A stretch of 64,000 bases of DNA from Rhizophagus clarus (lineage: Eukaryota; Glomeromycota; Glomeromycetes; Glomerales; Glomeraceae), in assembly GCA_015698045.1 (NCBI GenBank), contig BLAL01000218.1, positions 744,001 through 808,000 on the forward strand, in the 5' to 3' direction. The notes under the pieces are model-generated. The model saw only the letters and a program-made list of their open reading frames with translations, had not been told where the DNA came from and did no database searches. The position numbers and the translations under genes are program-made. The first letter of the stretch is position 1. Each line of letters begins with the position of its first letter. Below are positions 36,743 through 48,056 of this stretch, one piece after another.

Positions 36743-37904
36743 TGAAAGTATTTTAGAGAAAAATTACGATAAATTATTATAAATCTATTGTAATGTATGA
36801 AATTATATTATACTTTTTTTTTTAATGTTTAATTACGTTGATCATGCATTCTACCAAATGAAATGCATTTTTAGGTTAAATTAACACGATTGATATAGAA
36901 CAAGGGTAATACATAATGGGAAGTTCCATTTACTAAAAAAAAAAAATTCTTATTTTAAACCGAACACAGTAGTAACAGCTCAAAAAAAAAGTAATAGTCT
37001 TGTCATAGATAGGAAATAAATTAGTAAATGAGAATTCTTTTATGGTAATCTCGATTTCATCATTTACTGCAATGATATTAATTGTGCTGATTCTCTATTA
37101 ATGTTTCACATTATACAAAGCCTAAGCCTTTTCCGCGGAAAATTAAAATGGCACAACTAATTTTTTCTACGATCATATCGTATTAAAATTGGATAACTAG
37201 GAGTAAAAAAAATACCTTAAGAGCATAATAATTCTTTCAAACATAAAAAATTAATAATTTATTTTTCATGTATCAGATATGCATTAATATATATTTTTTT
37301 TATTTTCAATAAATTTTATTATGTAAAGGTAAATTCTGGATATTTAACGTCAAATACGAAACAAGAACTGTTACAATTTAAAAAGATACAAATAATTCAT
37401 TTTTGTTGGACTTGTTATATATATATATATACAGTATATATGTTTTAACAAAAATGATTCTGTACAGTATAAAGAATTCGAAAAATTTTTATCAGAAGTG
37501 ATTGCCTGCCGGGTATTATATTAGTTTGTAGCACAAGCACGGTCTATGATCATTACAATGAAACAATGATACCATAAAAGGTGATCTAATTTTAGTTTAA
37601 AGTATTTTTTTTTCAATGAATTTTTCTTTTGAAAAAAAAAATATATATATATAAATAAAATAAAAAAAAGATATTTTTTATAAATATAACATTTCATTTG
37701 CGTCGGTCGCTTTATCTTGCATGAATTATTTATGATATTGCAAAAAATAAATTTGACTTGCTTTTAATTTATTTCGATAAAATAAAATTTGAAAAAAAAA
37801 ATACAATCATCAATTTCACACACTTAACAAGCGTATACGTCGAGTTTTTTCATTACTTTATTAATTATTAAATATATACGATATTATAATTAAAATATTA
37901 TATT
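36743..37904. other. Divergent spacer between KRQ paralogues B and C
   Basis: The 36790-37070 part is similar to the 5' flank of paralogue A (33500-33900): both contain a TTTTTAGGTTAAATTAA-like word, an AATGGAAAGTTC-like word and a TTCTTTTATGGTAATC word in the same order. The rest is AT-rich with short (AT)n runs near 37425 and 37650. Confidence 0.6.
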
Positions 37905-39338
37905 ATGGGGGAATCCATTAATGATAACCCGTTAAGGAAAAGACAAGAATCACCCGCGAGTGGTAGTATATGTCAATTAGTACTCTGGGGTTATCAACCG
38001 GCTGGGCAGTTGTTGTGCTGTGAGGATAATAGTCCCTGTTTGGCCAATCCCCCCCTCTGTTCTTCTGCTAATAAATTGGCTCGTTGTTTGTTTATTAGTC
38101 AATTAGACGCTTGTAAGAGAAATGATACTTTATCTAACAAAGTTTGTCAATATCAGAATGGTGTTTATTGTCTCAAAGGAGTAAACGATATACCATATTT
38201 TAATAACTCACCAAGCGGCTGGAATGTGATAGATGCGATCTTAAGTCGTAATACTGCAGATACTTCGATTAACGGTTATAATTATCAGCTACCGCCGCCA
38301 CCACCACCACCACCACCACCACCACCAGCACCACCAGCATCACCAGCACCACCACCAGCGCCACTAGAAGGAGGAGGAGGTGGTGGAGGTAAGGCCAAGG
38401 TAACACCACCAGCACCAAAAGCACCACCAGCACCGCCAGCAGGAGCCGCGGGAGGTGGAGGTGGAGGTAAGGCCAAGGTGACACCACCAGCACCAAAAGC
38501 ACCACCAGCACCGCCAGCAGGAGCCGCGGGAGGTGGAGGTGGAGGTAAGGCCAAGGTGACACCACCAGCACCAAAAGCACCACCAGCACCGCCAGCAGGA
38601 GCCGCGGGAGGTGGAGGTGGAGGTAAGGCCAAGGTGACACCACCAGCACCAAAAGCACCACCAGCACCGCCAGCAGGAGCCGCGGGAGGTGGAGGTGGAG
38701 GTAAGGCCAAGGTGACACCACCAGCACCAAAAGCACCACCAGCACCGCCAGCAGGAGCCGCGGGAGGTGGAGGTGGAGGTAAGGCCAAGGTGACACCACC
38801 AGCACCAAAAGCACCACCAGCACCGCCAGCAGGAGCCGCGGGAGGTGGAGGTGGAGGTAAGGTCAAGGTAACTCCACCATCACCACCAGGTCCAGGACCA
38901 CCACCAGGAGGAGTACCTCCAGGACCACCACCAGGGGGGATACCTCCAGGACCACCACCAGGGGGAGTAGGTCCAGGAGTTCCTTCAAAAGCTAGGGGTC
39001 TGGTAATCAGAGCACTTGGAATTCAAAATCCCAAATCTATAATCTGTTCAGATTCCATGGTTTCGGGAATCTGCCAAATTCGAGATAATGCTGGGTATGA
39101 ATCTTTTAGTTACAATGTAGAAGTATGTAATAACTTAGTGGATATTATAAATTTGTCTCCCAAAATTTCCAATACTACTACTACAGTTACACAGATTCTT
39201 ATAACTACTGTTACAGCAAAACCTAATGTTAACTTATCTAATCATTTAGAGGTTGGAGGGTTATATTCTTTACTACTTATAGTATTTCTAGTCATTAGAT
39301 TAGGAAACATAATTGGAGGAAAAAATTTCAGATTATAA
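37905..39338 (+). CDS. Cysteine-rich KRQ surface protein, paralogue C, with Pro/Ala/Gly repeat insert
   Basis: A single exon of 477 aa with an ATG start. The N-terminus MGESINDNPLRKRQESP is followed by the same cysteine domain as A and B (ICQLVLWGYQPAGQLLCC, ANPPLC, CQYQNGVYCLKG). In place of the short linker of A comes a 220-residue insert: a proline tract, six 26-aa repeats (KAKVTPPAPKAPPAPPAGAA plus Gly6) and a PPGPPPGG collagen-like stretch. The second Cys cluster (ICSDSMVSGICQ, VEVCNNLVD), a Thr-rich region and the hydrophobic tail then resume. The insert is predicted to be an extended, flexible stalk lifting the Cys domain from the wall or membrane. Its GC-rich codons stand out sharply. 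It could be hypervariable in length between strains. Frames open on the other strand across the insert are by-products of the repeat. Confidence 0.85.
   Translation: MGESINDNPLRKRQESPASGSICQLVLWGYQPAGQLLCCEDNSPCLANPPLCSSANKLARCLFISQLDACKRNDTLSNKVCQYQNGVYCLKGVNDIPYFNNSPSGWNVIDAILSRNTADTSINGYNYQLPPPPPPPPPPPPAPPASPAPPPAPLEGGGGGGGKAKVTPPAPKAPPAPPAGAAGGGGGGKAKVTPPAPKAPPAPPAGAAGGGGGGKAKVTPPAPKAPPAPPAGAAGGGGGGKAKVTPPAPKAPPAPPAGAAGGGGGGKAKVTPPAPKAPPAPPAGAAGGGGGGKAKVTPPAPKAPPAPPAGAAGGGGGGKVKVTPPSPPGPGPPPGGVPPGPPPGGIPPGPPPGGVGPGVPSKARGLVIRALGIQNPKSIICSDSMVSGICQIRDNAGYESFSYNVEVCNNLVDIINLSPKISNTTTTVTQILITTVTAKPNVNLSNHLEVGGLYSLLLIVFLVIRLGNIIGGKNFRL
38385..38866. repeat. 78-bp GC-rich coding minisatellite
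   Basis: Six units of 78 bp encode KAKVTPPAPKAPPAPPAGAA plus a glycine run. Units 2 to 6 appear identical at the DNA level; the first differs by one silent base. A partial, changed unit follows. Runs of GGAGGTGGAGGTGGAGG give G-quadruplex potential on the plus strand. Such uniformity points to very recent expansion or constant homogenisation. Confidence 0.95.
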
Positions 39339-39924
39339 TTCTTTTTTGCACATCATATTAATTTTAAATTTTGTTAATTCTTTAATAAAATCTGTATTGA
39401 ATCTTACATATAATCTTATTATTTGCTCTGAATAATCTGGCTAAGTTTGAATCTTAAAAACATTTAAAGAATATGTTTTCAAAATGTTGAAAATTGATAT
39501 GAAATAAATATCTTTAACAAGATTACAAAATCTTAATTCTTTTTATGCTTAAATGTTTAGATAGCAAATATTTTTTAAGATTTAAAACTAAGTGTTTTAA
39601 ACTATGTTTTTAGTGATTGTTTATTAAATGATGTTTTAGCATATTTAAAAACACTGAAAATTCTATTTTAAAAAATTATATGCTTTAAGATAATTTATTT
39701 ACTACTTCTGCTTTATATTTCAAAATAAAAAAAATCAGTTTAAAACTAATAAAAACAGTTTTTACCATTTATATTTATTTTATATTTTTATTTATTTATT
39801 TATTTATTTATTTTTTATTACTTTATCAAGTTTTTTAATGGTATTTGACAAATGACGTAAATCATTACTTTTTTAAATTAAGATCATATGATAAGACATC
39901 ATTGTCGGTCCTTGAGCTAAAGCC
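39339..39924. other. 3' flank of paralogue C
   Basis: AT-rich sequence with several TTTTAAAA words and an (ATTT)n microsatellite near 39780-39812. No gene. Confidence 0.5.
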
Positions 39925-40149
39925 ATGCCATATATATCCCTCCATGAGGGGAATAAAACTATCCCTAGGCCAGTTCACATCCCAGCAAGGGAACAATACC
40001 TTCCAGGCATATTAGAAGAAAATCACCCAAGACCATTACCCACCCATCTGTTCACATCTGTTCATCCCATCTGTTTACTTTCAGGAACAAATTCAAACAC
40101 AATTTCAAGCCTAATAAAATCTATATATAATCCAGAAATGATCCCAAAT

Positions 40150-40470
40150 AATATAACAAAAAAAAGTATGCCATTCTGCTTGCCTTTAAGGAGACTACTG
40201 AGTACCAAAGACAAAAGTGTTTGAGTGTGCTCAGTAGACAGTTATTCAAGCTTATGATGCATATCAGAGTTTTATGTTATTATAGAATTAATGCTAAATA
40301 ATATAATGAAAAAGTAGATCATTCTGCTTGCCTTTAAGGAGACTACTAAGTACCAAGGACTGGAGTATCTGAGCGTGCTCAGTAGGCAGTTATTCAAGCT
40401 TATTAATTATACCAGAATTTTATGTTATCATAGAATTAATTCTAAAGCTGATTCATTAATATAATCAAAA
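40150..40470. repeat. Two diverged copies of a Polinton TIR segment
   Basis: Two direct copies, about 40150-40290 and 40300-40460, each match the stretch at about 49190-49340 inside the left terminal repeat of the Polinton fossil (words TTTTATGTTATYNTAGAATTAAT, GTGTGCTC and ACCAAAG). They are more diverged than the two terminal repeats are from each other, so they come from an older or different member. Confidence 0.65.
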
Positions 40471-40741
40471 TTCCCAGTAGTAATAATCACAAATACAAGT
40501 GGTAAGTGGTAATCTATTTGACTAACAGGTAGTATTTCAGGTATACTACCTAATAGGTTTAATCTAGCTGACATCACCTAATAGGTATCACTCACCTATA
40601 AATATAGGCCTATAAATGCAGACTTATAAATATGTGCCTAACAGGTAGTGTTCACAAATATCTGATGCCCATATTGTGGACTTGTTCATAAAAAAATCAT
40701 AATTAAGGGATAGTCCAGTACTCAACAGGTGTGCACTATCA

Positions 40742-41458
40742 GCAAAAATGAAATGCCATATTCTTTCAAAGTAAAGTTCATGGATATAAAACTAATACTT
40801 TGGCAACTTTGGGAATATAAAAATGTAGATTTTGCCTACTATTATTTTTCATTATTTTTTTAAACAAATAAAATAAAATTTGTACAATAGAGATTGTCAA
40901 ATTTGTAGCACTGCAAGGTTTTAGAAAAAAATTGTGCATTAGATTTATGAACATTTATTATAACAAATTATATTAATTTTCTATTTATTTAAAAGATATA
41001 TTACTATTTTTAAATTAAAATAAATTTACAATTATAAAATTACAATGAATTATTCTAATTTTTTGATAAACCAAAAATTTACTGATTTTGCCAAATTAAG
41101 ATTCAAAAATAACAAAAAATCTAATTGAATACTAATCAGTCTTCTAACCTTAATAAAAGTTGTTTATTTTTTCAAATTGAATCTAAAGTCAAAGTTTTAA
41201 AATAATCCTCTGCTTAGTTATTTATTTTATTTTTTACCATGAAAATAGTTTATGCAAGCCAGATATAAAAGTCATATGATTTATCACAATACAGTAATTT
41301 TAATAATCTCTGATACACAAAATTGATTTTTTGTTTTATTTGAAAATAATGTGAAATAATAGGTAAAATCTACATTTTTATATTCCCAAAGTTACCAAAG
41401 TATTAGTTTTTTATCCATGAACTTTACTTCAGAAGAACATGGCATTTCATTTTTGCCA
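40742..41458. mobile_element. Non-autonomous inverted-repeat element, about 0.7 kb
   Basis: Ends at 40742-40857 and 41338-41458 are inverted copies of each other, about 110 bp, beginning GCAAAAATGAAATGCCAT and containing AACTTTGGGAATATAAAAAT. They are about 90 percent alike by eye. The interior is AT-rich and non-coding. No clear target duplication is visible, so the family cannot be named. Confidence 0.75.
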
Positions 41459-41559
41459 ATCATTTAGTAATAACACATCTCTTAAACATAATCTATAGAT
41501 AGGTATTCAAAAAAATAAATTATCCTCTTTTTTTACTCCCCTTAAACACCTCTTAACAT

Positions 41560-42300
41560 AAGCCTGAACTTTTTATCAGCATCTAAAATCTTAAGGTCAA
41601 GCTTCTTAGCTTTCTTATTTCTAGCCGTCTTCTGTTTTTTTTTTCAAGCATTCAGAAGTTTTCTTTTACTATGTGTTTTAACCTCCCAATTATCACTAGT
41701 AAAAATATTCTTACGCATTCCATAGATAGAACAATCACCATAAATTTGATATCATCTATTATTGGTCATATTCTGAACTTCTTCAGAAGTGTTTGTCTTC
41801 TTTTTGCACTTTAAAAAATATATCTGTATCATATCCACAAATTTGAACTCTAGAAGTAAATCCTTAATTTTAAGCAATATGACCCCTTTAGAAAAGTATT
41901 ACAAATTTTATAATCTATCAAAAGTACTAGCATGTCTTCTTAAAAATCAAGAGCATTTTAACCTTTATTAAAAACCTCTAAAAAAAAAAGATCTGGGCAT
42001 CCAAAAGTAATCATCTGGAAAAAAAAAATGCTATCTAGCAATCTGATCTAAGAAAAATGCTAATAGATCCTAAGGGTTATCATTATTTTCTCGTAGTAAT
42101 AAAGATATTCAGACTATGAGTAGATGCTAAACCTATTAAAAATAAGTCAGCTAATAGTGTAATAAATGCTTTTATTAAAATATACAAATGTAACCATATT
42201 CAACCTCCTAACCATAAACTAGAAACTGATTCTGGTTTAGAATTTACCAACTCACAAATATACTACTTTTTCCTTAATAGTATTGAGTTATGATGAGATT
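41560..42300. mobile_element. Fossil fragments including an integrase-like piece
   Basis: At about 42120-42290 on the plus strand, a short coding-like piece contains KNKSANSVINAFIKIYK and LETDSGLEFTNSQIY, which resembles the catalytic core of retroviral-type (rve) integrases as used by Polintons and LTR retroelements. Minus-strand pieces at about 41560-41880 also look formerly coding (Lys-rich). The element is badly broken and old, with no ends that I can define. The neighbouring Polinton-TIR-like repeats suggest a Polinton origin, but an LTR element is possible. Confidence 0.4.
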
Positions 42301-42328
42301 TAGTAAGCCTGGACATTGCAATAATGTT

Positions 42329-43172
42329 TGGAATCATATAAGAGTTATTCGAATAACTTGAGTATACTCGAGTATTTGAATAAGCATCATCACTATTCAA
42401 ATATTTGTGAAAACATGCATGAATAAATTTGAATATTATTTATTCAAGTTATCTGAATAATAGTCGAATAATATCTGTAATAATATCACTAATAAGAGAA
42501 TAAATCTTGATCCTAATTTAGTTGAGCAAATGCTTTTTTTAAAGTGAAATATTAATGTGATGGTTAGCATTTCCCTCCATTTCAATATGATCATAATTTT
42601 TGTAATATAATTTGATTTTTGAAAAATTCAATAAAATAATATGATGCAAAATGTAAGTAATATTTTTAATAATAATATATTATATTTTACATGAATAATT
42701 TAAATTTAAATTATATAAACTAAATAGGTAATTAAATAATTGTAAACTTTCAGATATTTATTTATTTATTATTTATTTCTCATTACAAAGGTAAAATATA
42801 GCAAAATTAATTACATAAATGTTACACTATATGTATTTGAAGTTTTCACTGCAAAAACTGCCAATGCCTGTTATTCTAAATTATAATAGGCTCAGCCTTT
42901 AGTTAAAAGATAAAAACTTTTGATATTTATCATTTTAATGCAAAATTCAAAATCATGTGATATTATAAATAATTTATTAACATTATTCAAATAAAATAAT
43001 TTTTATTTGAATAAAATTAATAATTATTTGAATAATTTTATTAATATTATTCGAATAATAGCTGATTAATTATTCAGATAATATTTGAATAACTTACTTG
43101 ATTATTATTTGAATACATCTTTCAAATTTAAATGAATAGTCAAGTAGTATTTGAATTTACTCAAGTCCAAAC
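42329..43172. repeat. AT-rich region with inverted ATTCGAATAA-type words
   Basis: Both ends carry GTTTGGA in opposite orientation, and both flanks are dense in TTATTCGAATAA, TATTTGAATAA and CTCGAGTA-like palindromic words. This may be a small hAT-like MITE whose ends read GTTTGGA; no target duplication could be seen. The interior has no frame. Confidence 0.35.
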
Positions 43173-43228
43173 ACTACATCACAAATAGCAGTCATATGCA
43201 GAGTGAGCTACATCAGGAAATTTTTTTA

Positions 43229-43432
43229 GGGGATATATATCGATGGATAGGTTACATGATATCTATCGATAATAATTGGACTTGTCGAGTAGTATCGATG
43301 TGGGTAAATGATGACAAATTATCAGAATTTAACTAAAATAACAAATATCAATAAAGATGTATATCAATAGAAAGGTCACATGAGATCTATCGATAATAAT
43401 CAGACTTGTCAAGTAGTATCGATTTGGTTATA
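43229..43432. repeat. Direct repeat of about 78 bp, two copies
   Basis: Copies at about 43229-43306 and 43356-43432 share ATCTATCGATAATAAT and GTAGTATCGAT with substitutions, separated by about 50 bp. Confidence 0.75.
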
Positions 43433-43599
43433 TCAACGATAATCATCAGTATCATTAAATAACAATAATCATCAATATTATTAAATAACAATAATTATTA
43501 TAACTTTAAATTATTTATTGTTAAATAATATTATATTATTTTATCACTTTATTAGAAAGATACATTATTTTATTTTATACTATGCTAAAATCTATGTTA

Positions 43600-45990
43600 A
43601 AAATCTATTATCTAGCAACTCCAAGAAATGTTAGAAAATGTCCAAATAGAAACACTTCTTAAACTCAAAAATCTACAAAAAAAAGAGAAACAGAAACATT
43701 AAAAAATAAATACTGATAAAAAAACCAAAAAAAAAGTTTAAATGATACCTTCAAAATTAATTATTCCTAGTATCCAAAACACAAATTCTACAATCGAGAA
43801 AAAAGATGTAGTGAAAGTTTTGGAAAAATTAAAAAAAAGATAATAAATAGAGTTCGTTAGTAACTTTTCAGAAACAACAAAAAAAAATTCCACTGACTCA
43901 CATACCTTGATTCCAAAGTCTGGTCATAATTTTCATCTGGCTGACTTGCAAAAAAGTAAATAACGAAATACTAGTTAACGCTTCTTGACTAGAAATAAAA
44001 TAATAAAATAAAATTTCAAAATTTATACCTTCGAAATTTCTGATACCAAAATAGAAACTGATGAGACCCTACAAAAAGAAAGAAAAAGTAAGGGTAATGT
44101 TTCTTCAAATATGATAAAAAAACTTTTTCGAAAGTAATTCAAAAACTTACATAGGATTTGCTATTCAAGTCGAGCCAGATTCCTATGAAATAATCTTAAA
44201 ATTTTTTTTTCAAAAAGTTTTCATTTTGAAAAGTTATCCAAGATTCTATTGATACTCAAGTCAAAACTGCAATCCTGTAAATAAAAGCATTTCAAAAACG
44301 GTCTAGAGATTCTGGTGCTTCGAAATTGGAAACTGACCACCTAAAAAAAAAAGAAAAATAATGACACATTAATTATTATTTCATTAAAAAAGATGGATTT
44401 TTTTTTAAAAACAAATTTGAGATTTACCTTAAAAAAGGTACCGATACTTACCTCTCAAGATCTAAAGAATTAATCCTACAAAATAAAAAAAAACCCTTCT
44501 ATTCTAGGAACTAATGAACAAAAAGATCTGTCTAGAAAAAAAGAAAGACAACGATCTGTTAGAAACTGTTTGTTAAAAAAAGAAAAAAAATAATACAGTG
44601 TTAAAAAAAAAATAAAAAATAAAAGACTATCGCACAGAAATTTTACGTGTCTAAGAACATTTTTTTTTTGTTTATATTTAAATGTTACCAGCCATCTATT
44701 AAAGAGAAAAATAGAATATCAGTAAACATTTCGCTAAAATAAAGCTTAAAAGAAAAAGAGAAACCCACCAAATTCCACGCATCCTAAGATCCAAAGAACT
44801 GATTGTATAAAAAAAAGAAAAAAAAACAGAATGTAAGTTTTGTTAAAATAAACGATTAAAATAGACCATGAAAAAAAAACCAACCAAAATTCACGCAAGT
44901 TCCTGATGGAAGAACAGTCTTCTAAAAAAAAGCAAGCTAAAACAAATTGTAAATCCAGAATAAAATGTGAAGGAAAAGTTTTTTGAAGGCCTATACGCCA
45001 TAGGATATTGTCTAAAAAAAGAAACATAAAAAAAAAAGAAAATTAAAAAATTAGTAAAGTTTTAAAATATTAAAAAGGCCCACCAAAACTCTCAGAAAAC
45101 TCACCAAAACTAACACATCTGGTTATTTAAAATCAAAATTTATTTCTGAAGAAATCCAAAAACCAAACATCTAAAAAAAAAAAACAAAGAACTGTTAGTA
45201 ACAGTTCCATCATCAAAATAAAAATTAAAAGTAAAAAATAAACCTTACCGATGAAATCCATGACTTTTAATTACATAATCTTTGTTAGGTCATTATTGTA
45301 GTAAATATTGAAATTTTTTTCCTGTATATTTTTGATACTGAATCTCCACGTGTCCAGATATTGGCTGTTCACCAATTTATATGTGTCCAAATGTCCTGAA
45401 GTACTGGTAATCTACAAAATAAAAAAAAAGATGAAACAATTTAGTATCGTTTCATTAAAAAGTTATTCAAAAAACCTTTCTTACTGATTTTCATTTAAAA
45501 AAAGAAAACAAACTGATTTCATCAAGATTCCAAGCGTCCAAGCTCGCCTAAAGAAAAAAATAAAGGAATGAAACGTTAATAAGTATTTTGTCAAAAGGGT
45601 TATTTAAAAAATTCCCTCTCTACCATTCTCTTACTTTCAAAGGTTAAAATGAAGATCTATTTTCACAAGAGCTGCTAAAGATAAAGAAAAGGTGTCAAAC
45701 CTAAAAAAAAGGAGATATTGTCAGTAAAGATAAAAGAAAACTGAAACAAAAATAAAAATGAATACTTACTTCATTTTCAAAGAGAAAGTTAAAACCTAAA
45801 AGAGGAGAAATCATATAACAAACCGTTAGTAAAGTTTGTTAAACAAAAAAAATAAAATAAAATAAAATAAAAAAAATTAATATCTTGCTGAAGTATTTAG
45901 ATTCCAAGGAAATCCCAAGAGGAAAAGGGTTACTGAAATGTCACATCCAAAGAGACCGAATGAATGCCTAAAACAAAGAAAAAATAGAAA
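43600..45990 (-). repeat. Periodic block array 1: micro-exon-like units or diverged tandem repeat
   Basis: Read on the minus strand, short blocks of about 17-45 nt alternate with A/T-rich spacers of roughly 70-110 nt. Many blocks start after a T-rich tract ending in TAG and end before GTAAG, GTGAG or GTGAA. A clear example is 45411-45373, where TTTTGTAG precedes the block and GTGAAC follows it. Spacers share a word near TTTAATGAAAtGATTACTAAT. The same pattern, with recognisably related blocks, recurs at 58.1-59.8 kb. Translation of individual blocks gives no family I know, and some blocks hold stops in all frames. It may be a decayed many-exon gene or a repeat that mimics splice sites. Confidence 0.5.
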
Positions 45991-46200
45991 AAATAGGAAG
46001 GGAGGAAGAGGAAAGAACGAAGAGAAAGGAAAGGAGGACGAGTAAGAGAAAGAAATAAGAAAAAAGGAAAAAAGATAAAGGGAAGAAAATGAAAGAAGGA
46101 AAAGTGGAAAAATGAAAGAAAGCGAAAGGGAGAAAACGAAAAAAGGGGAAGGAAAGAAAACCAAAAGGGAAAGTGAAAAAAAGTTTAAGCTTAAAAAAAG
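45965..46200. repeat. Polypurine tract, about 230 nt
   Basis: The plus strand is almost wholly A and G (GAAAGG, GGAAGAGG, AAAGGGAG), with only isolated pyrimidines. The minus strand gives a Ser/Phe/Leu-rich 121-codon frame that is a by-product. The tract sits just upstream (minus-strand sense) of array 1 and could form triplex DNA or act as a long splice-acceptor pyrimidine tract. Confidence 0.85.
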
Positions 46201-46344
46201 TTTAAGCATTTTATACTGGTAAATGATCGAACTGTGGATCATTATTAATATAATATCACGCGATACATGTGATGTTCAATTAGATATAAATAGAGGATAT
46301 TTCCCCAAAATAAAATTTTTTTTTTTATAATTTTTAAATTAATT

Positions 46345-46430
46345 TAATACCGGTATATAAAATCAATTACCATGTATAAAATTAATTACTGGTATATAAA
46401 ATTAATTACTGGTAAAATTTAATTATATTA
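46345..46430. repeat. 20-bp tandem repeat, four copies
   Basis: Units of the type ACTGGTATATAAAATTAATT follow each other with minor changes; the last is shortened. Confidence 0.8.
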
Positions 46431-47089
46431 GGATACGTGTGTACGTATGTACGCATGTATAATATACAATATGCACAACGTTTAACCTTACGAACCTGTC
46501 TCTCCTCTACTGTATATGCGGGTAGAGGCCCATTAGTGCCTATAGGAAAAAGCCATTGCTGTTCCCTCCGCCTGTTTATAGTGACAAAAAGAGGGAGTCT
46601 TCAGTAGTAAGGCTTAATATAATTATAAAAAAAAATAAATGGTTATCAATTAATAAAATTTTTTAACATTTAAAAATTTGTTATAAATCATTAAGATAAT
46701 TATTGTTATTTATCTTTCAGATTATTATTGATAAATATCATTAACATTAACAGTCACCGGAAATGTCACATGCAGATCATTTTCATATTAAAATTATCTT
46801 GTGTAACATCAATCGCATTATTCATTTAGTAGTTAACATTAAATTTTTTAATGTACTACACTTATACAAATTAAGAAATTGATAGATTATCATGTGTTCT
46901 ATCAATTTCTATTCTTACTTTCTGATCTTGAATAATAAAATTTTTTTTTATAATGTACGAAAAACTCTCCTTAAAAACACACTTTTTTCAAGATTGAAGT
47001 TGAGAAATAAAAAAATATGCAGTTTTAAAAGTAAAAATATATGTAATTTTACGAGTAGAAAATGTTTTTCTAAGCTTGTAATAGCGGTT
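46431..47089. other. Spacer
   Basis: 46480-46610 is unusually GC-rich for the region (GCGGGTAGAGGCCCATTAG), with no open frame and no RNA family that I recognise. A single copy of the 51-bp minisatellite unit lies near 46700-46755. Confidence 0.5.
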
Positions 47090-47825
47090 ATTCAGGTAGG
47101 TTTTGTATAAAACATGAAAAACTAATAAAAACACATTATTTTTAAATATACATAAATTTTTAGAATGAAATTTCATCACCTTGATCAAAGTAAAGTACCT
47201 TTTATTGCTTAAGTAAAGTTGTTTAGCAAAATCCAAAATACTTGGATCTTAAATTTTATAAATATAGGTATAATATTTGAAAAAAAACTCGCGTTTTTAT
47301 AATGGAACTGACAACTAAATCTATTTTACATATTTAGAGTGTAATTTTGATACATTGACAAAATGAAATTGCTTACTGCGGCTTAAGTTATGTTGTTCAG
47401 AAGTGTCAAATATATTTATATTATAAATTTTTTAAGTATATAATAAACATTCATAGAGTAATATATATTTTACAAAACTGCACTAATTTTCAATTTCTAA
47501 ATTTTTTTACATCTGTTTAGTGACTTCAGAGCGTAATTTCAATACTTTGATCAAAGTAAACTACATTTTGTTGCTTAAGTAGAGTTGTTTAGGCAGGTTA
47601 GATCTATTCGTATCTTAAATTTTATAATACTATGATTAATATATATGGAGAAATTAACGTTTATATTTTCTCACTCATTTAGAAATTTTAGAGCATAATT
47701 TCAACACTTTGGTCAAAGTAAATTGCCTTTTATTGCTTAAGTAATATTGTTCAGGAGGGTCTAAATTACTTGTATATCAAATTTTATAATGCGATGATTA
47801 ATACATATGGGGGAATTAGCATTTT
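47090..47825. repeat. Diverged tandem repeat, four units of about 170-200 bp
   Basis: Units near 47155, 47335, 47525 and 47690 each carry a word like TTTGATCAAAGTAAA, then TTGCTTAAGTA and GTTGTTTAG, and end in AAATTTTATAAT. Similarity is about 75-85 percent by eye, so the array is older than the 51-bp one next to it. Confidence 0.7.
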
Positions 47826-48056
47826 TTGTAACGGTATTAATTTCTGATCTTTAATTTTTTATTATTTTAATAAAGAAAATAGACTATTTTTAAATAAAGA
47901 TTCAAGTTGAATAATAAAGATTAAATGGGAATTTTTTTTTATAAAATCGTAAAGGCAATTAATAAGTTTATATTTTTGCTTTTAAATTAAAGTACTATAT
48001 TATATAAATGTAATGCTATATTTGATCTGTATTTTTTCAATTTTAACTTAATTTAG

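Noticed and set aside
38269-38866. Long open frames on the minus strand across the 78-bp repeat
   Set aside because: They follow from a GC-rich repeat whose unit is a multiple of three; composition is pure Leu/Val or Pro/Gly/Ala and there is no promoter or start context.
39925-40224. 99-codon plus-strand frame with ordinary composition
   Set aside because: Its 3' part is the Polinton-TIR-like repeat and no family or start context supports it.
45877-46242. 121-codon Ser/Phe/Leu-rich minus-strand frame
   Set aside because: Most of it is the complement of a polypurine tract; no reason to think it is translated as such.
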